A stretch of 64,000 nt of DNA, from positions 992,001-1,056,000 of the forward strand of contig OZ255625.1 of NCBI GenBank assembly GCA_965276755.1. Reading direction: 5' to 3'. Shown piece by piece: positions 61,466 to 64,000 of this stretch (the first letter of the stretch is position 1; each line of letters starts with the position of its first letter). The notes under the pieces were generated by a model. It ran no database searches. It was given only the letters and a program-made list of their open reading frames with translations, and was not told the origin of the DNA. Origin of the DNA: CAJCIS01 sp965276755. Its GTDB lineage: Bacteria > Pseudomonadota > Alphaproteobacteria > Acetobacterales > Acetobacteraceae. The position numbers and the translations under genes are program-made.

Positions 61466-62278
61466 ATGACGACACGGTTCCGCAAAATGCACGGCGCCGG
61501 CAACGACTTCGTCGTCATCGACGCGCGCGCGACACCGCTCCCGCTCACGCCCTCCCGCATCGCAGCCCTGGCCGACCGCCGCACCGGCATCGGCTGCGAC
61601 CAGTTCATCACCCTGCTCCCCGCCGCGCCCCCAGCCGACCTCTTCATGCGCATCCACAATCCGGACGGCACAGAGTCCGCCACCTGCGGCAACGCCACAC
61701 GCTGCGTCGCCGCCATCCTGCACGAAGAAACCGGCCGCACGATTTTCACCATTCAAACCCTGACCGCGCTGCTCCCGGCTGAAATCACCTCGGGCGGCAT
61801 CAACGTGGACATGGGCCCCCCGCGCCTGGACTGGGCGCAAATCCCCCTCGCCCACGAGGCGGACACGCTGCACCTGCCCATCCCCGGCGCCCCCGCGGCG
61901 GCCAGCATGGGCAACCCCCACGCCACCCTTTTCGTCCCGGACACTGGCGTCGCCGAAACCCAAGGCCCAGCCCTGGAACACCACACCATCTTCCCCGCAG
62001 GCGCGAACATCGGCTTCGCACAAATCCTCTCCCCCGCCCACATCCGCCTGCGTGTCTATGAACGCGGCGCCGGCCTGACCCGCGCCTGCGGCAGCGGCGC
62101 CTGTGCCGCCCTGGTCAATGCCCACCGCCGAGGGCTGACCACCCGCGCCGCCACGCTCACGCTTGATGACGGCACCCTGCACATCGAGTGGCGCGCCTCA
62201 GATGACCACGTCATCATGACAGGCCCTGCCGCCACCGCCTTCCAAGGCAGCGTCGATCTCTCTACCTACCCAGCATGA
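61466..62278 (+). CDS. dapF: Diaminopimelate epimerase
   Basis: A 270-residue two-domain isomerase that converts LL- to meso-diaminopimelate for peptidoglycan and lysine. Segments: RKMHGAGNDFVVIDARATPL, DQFITLLPAAPPADLFMRIH, the first active Cys in ESATCGNATRCVA, SMGNPHATLFVPD, and the second Cys in TRACGSGACAAL. Length is normal. It is followed, with a 4-base overlap, by mtaB and then ftsY, so the three form one operon. Confidence 0.96.
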   Translation: MTTRFRKMHGAGNDFVVIDARATPLPLTPSRIAALADRRTGIGCDQFITLLPAAPPADLFMRIHNPDGTESATCGNATRCVAAILHEETGRTIFTIQTLTALLPAEITSGGINVDMGPPRLDWAQIPLAHEADTLHLPIPGAPAAASMGNPHATLFVPDTGVAETQGPALEHHTIFPAGANIGFAQILSPAHIRLRVYERGAGLTRACGSGACAALVNAHRRGLTTRAATLTLDDGTLHIEWRASDDHVIMTGPAATAFQGSVDLSTYPA

Positions 62279-63498
62279 CCACCCAGATCCTGACCTTCGG
62301 CTGCCGCCTCAACACCTATGAAAGCGAGGTCATCCGCGCCCACACCACCACGCTCACGGACACGATCGTCATCAACACCTGCGCGGTTACCGCCGAAGCC
62401 GAACGCCAGGCCCGCCAGGCCATCCGCCGCGCCGCGCGCGAACACCCCGACGCCCGCATCGTCGTCACCGGCTGCGCCGCCCAGATCGCGCCGGACAATT
62501 GGGCCGCCCTGCCCGGCGTCACACGCGTCATCGGCAACACCGAAAAGCTGCAGGCCGCGACCTGGGCCGCCGACAGCCCCTCCATGGTCGGCGACATCAT
62601 GGCCGCGCGCGAAACGGCCGCCCACCTGGTCACTGAGTTCGCCGGCCGCGCCCGCGCCTTTGTCCAGGTCCAGCAAGGCTGCGACCACCGCTGCACCTTC
62701 TGCGTCATCCCCTACGGCCGCGGCCCCAACCGCTCCGTCCCGATCGGCGGCATCGTCGATCAGGCCCGCGCGCTGGTGGCCGCGGGCTTCCTCGAAATCG
62801 TGCTCAGCGGGGTGGACATCACCAGCTACGGCCCCGACCTGCCCGGCGCCCCGCGCCTCGGCCAGATGGTCCGCCGCCTGCTGGCGCTGGTGCCCGAACT
62901 GCCCCGCCTGCGCCTCTCCAGCCTGGACCCCGCCGCCATCGACGACGACCTATGGCGCGTGCTGGCCGAGGAACCCCGCCTGCTGCCCCATCTGCACCTC
63001 TCGCTGCAGGCGGCCGATGACATGGTGCTCAAGCGCATGAAGCGTCGCCACAGCCGGGCAGAAGCGGCCGCGGCGATTACGCGCGCCCGCACGCTGCGCC
63101 CGGGCATCGCAATAGGTGCCGATCTGATCGCGGGCTTTCCCACCGAAACAGACGCGCAAGCGGCCAACACGCTGGCCTTCGTGGACGAGCACGCGCTGCC
63201 CTACCTGCACGTCTTCCCCTATAGCGAGCGCGCCGGTACGCCCGCCGCCCGCATGCCGGTGGTGCCTGTGGCGCTCCGCCGTGAACGCGCCGCGCGGCTG
63301 CGCGAGGCCGGCGCGCAAAACGCCCAGGCCTTTCACAACGCCCTGATCGGCAGGCACGCCGCCATCCTGGCCGAGACCGAATTTGCCGGTCACACCGAAC
63401 ATTTCGCACCCGTGCGCATCGCCGGCCGCCCGGGCCACCTGATGCGCGCGCGCATTACGGGTGCGGATTCGGGCGGCGTTACCGCGATCGCCGCGTAA
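62275..63498 (+). CDS. mtaB: tRNA t6A37 methylthiotransferase MtaB
   Basis: A 407-residue radical-SAM methylthiotransferase. The N-terminal cluster cysteines lie in LTFGCRLNTYESEVI, VINTCAVTAEAERQA and VVTGCAAQIAPDNW; the radical-SAM motif is GCDHRCTFCVIPYGRGPNRS. C-terminal sequences LSLQAADDMVLKRMKRRHSR and PYLHVFPYSERAGTPAARM are typical. It adds 2-methylthio to t6A37 of ANN-decoding tRNAs. Four-base overlaps with dapF and a one-base overlap (TAATG) with ftsY indicate a tight operon. Confidence 0.95.
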   Translation: MTTQILTFGCRLNTYESEVIRAHTTTLTDTIVINTCAVTAEAERQARQAIRRAAREHPDARIVVTGCAAQIAPDNWAALPGVTRVIGNTEKLQAATWAADSPSMVGDIMAARETAAHLVTEFAGRARAFVQVQQGCDHRCTFCVIPYGRGPNRSVPIGGIVDQARALVAAGFLEIVLSGVDITSYGPDLPGAPRLGQMVRRLLALVPELPRLRLSSLDPAAIDDDLWRVLAEEPRLLPHLHLSLQAADDMVLKRMKRRHSRAEAAAAITRARTLRPGIAIGADLIAGFPTETDAQAANTLAFVDEHALPYLHVFPYSERAGTPAARMPVVPVALRRERAARLREAGAQNAQAFHNALIGRHAAILAETEFAGHTEHFAPVRIAGRPGHLMRARITGADSGGVTAIAA

Positions 63499-64000
63499 TG
63501 GCCGGCTTTTTTTCGCGCCTGAAGGAAGGGCTCAGCCGCAGCACGCAGAAACTCTCGACCGGCATTACCGCGGCGCTGACGCATCTGCGCCTGGATGACG
63601 CGGCGCTGGACATGCTCGAAGAAGCGCTGATCGGCGCAGACCTGGGCCCCGCGGTGGCCGCGCGCATCATCGCCAATTTCCGCCGCAGCCGTTTCGGCAG
63701 CAGCGTGACGCAAGCCGAGGTCCGCGCGGCGCTGGCCGAGGAAATTGCCGCCATCCTGGCCCCTGTCGCACATCCCTTCGTGCTGGACGCGCGGCGCCAC
63801 CCGCATGTCGTGCTGGTCGTTGGCGTGAATGGCGTCGGCAAGACCACCACCATCGGCAAGATGGCTCTGCAATACAAGCAAGACGGCAAACGCGCCATCA
63901 TGGTCGCCGGCGACACCTTCCGCGCCGCCGCGGTTGAACAATTGCAAATCTGGGGCGAGCGCACCGGCGCGCCCGTCATCGCCGGGCCGCCGAACGCGGA
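63498..64000 (+). CDS. ftsY: Signal recognition particle receptor FtsY, N-terminal part
   Basis: Partial gene cut by the window end; 167 residues are visible. It starts at the ATG within TAATG with mtaB: AGFFSRLKEGLSRSTQKLST. The helical N domain runs to about residue 90, then the G domain begins VLVVGVNGVGKTTTIGKMAL (P-loop) and GDTFRAAAVEQLQIWGERT. FtsY receives SRP-ribosome complexes at the membrane. The long acidic A domain of E. coli FtsY is absent, as is common in alphaproteobacteria. Confidence 0.95.
   Translation, partial: MAGFFSRLKEGLSRSTQKLSTGITAALTHLRLDDAALDMLEEALIGADLGPAVAARIIANFRRSRFGSSVTQAEVRAALAEEIAAILAPVAHPFVLDARRHPHVVLVVGVNGVGKTTTIGKMALQYKQDGKRAIMVAGDTFRAAAVEQLQIWGERTGAPVIAGPPNA

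Overview
The window is GC-rich chromosomal DNA of an alphaproteobacterium, most likely of the family Acetobacteraceae. The basis is gene content: a membrane-bound ferritin/VIT1 protein of the MbfA type, an Rrf2-led suf operon, a dapF-mtaB-ftsY run, and a short PutA without a DNA-binding domain. Genus and species cannot be fixed from the sequence alone. No rRNA, tRNA, CRISPR array or prophage was recognised.

Layout. 0-8.8 kb: the end of glcE, a brnTA toxin-antitoxin pair, a decayed Sel1-repeat gene, a PerM-type permease, a GT39 glycosyltransferase, then rsmB-rpe-heparinase-like. 8.8-15.2 kb: an envelope-glycan block (acyltransferase 3, YfhO-like protein, unassigned polytopic membrane protein, GT4); its first three genes are visibly poorer in GC than their surroundings. 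15.2-19.4 kb: purH, a PaaI thioesterase, mbfA, mscL, and a Uma2-family gene with a substituted active-site Glu. 19.7-21.2 kb: an ISL3-family IS. 21.5-32.8 kb: a hydrolase divergent from a membrane LytTR protein, an S46 dipeptidyl-peptidase, an acyl-CoA cluster (CoA-transferase, crotonase, acyl-CoA dehydrogenase), secreted proteins, a frameshifted GFA gene, dapA and smpB.

32.8-37.3 kb is the most unusual part. A complete IS1595-family transposon has 24-bp perfect terminal inverted repeats and an 8-bp target duplication. It carries a transposase, a 59-aa accessory ORF and a trypsin-like serine peptidase passenger. Two further ISs (ISAzo13-like and IS5-like) sit back to back inside the passenger gene, each bordered by TTA. 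Joining the outer pieces restores an open 344-codon peptidase frame.

37.4-50.1 kb: a small ORF, a secreted low-complexity protein, typA, a GIY-YIG protein, a nuclease-like gene broken by a 19-bp tandem duplication, an MFS transporter, and the suf operon (rrf2-sufB-C-D-S-U-T-A). 50.2-57.4 kb: an RluA-type pseudouridine synthase, a Spy/CpxP-like protein, and a five-gene minus-strand unit (epoxide-hydrolase-like, putA, membrane protein, TfoX-like, VOC) joined by 4-bp overlaps. 57.3-64 kb: a 14-bp tandem repeat, a diguanylate cyclase, an FKBP, tyrS, a TetR regulator, then dapF-mtaB-ftsY (truncated by the window end).

Four families of short dispersed repeats, named here R1-R4, lie between the genes. 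R1 is an A/T-rich palindrome of about 45 bp, R2 is a CCTCAGGCCCC palindrome, R3 has a conserved GGGGGGTCTGGGGG arm with a variable hairpin tip, and R4 is a TCATTGCGAG element. Some copies supply the last codons of neighbouring genes, and one R1 copy is the target of the IS1595 transposon.
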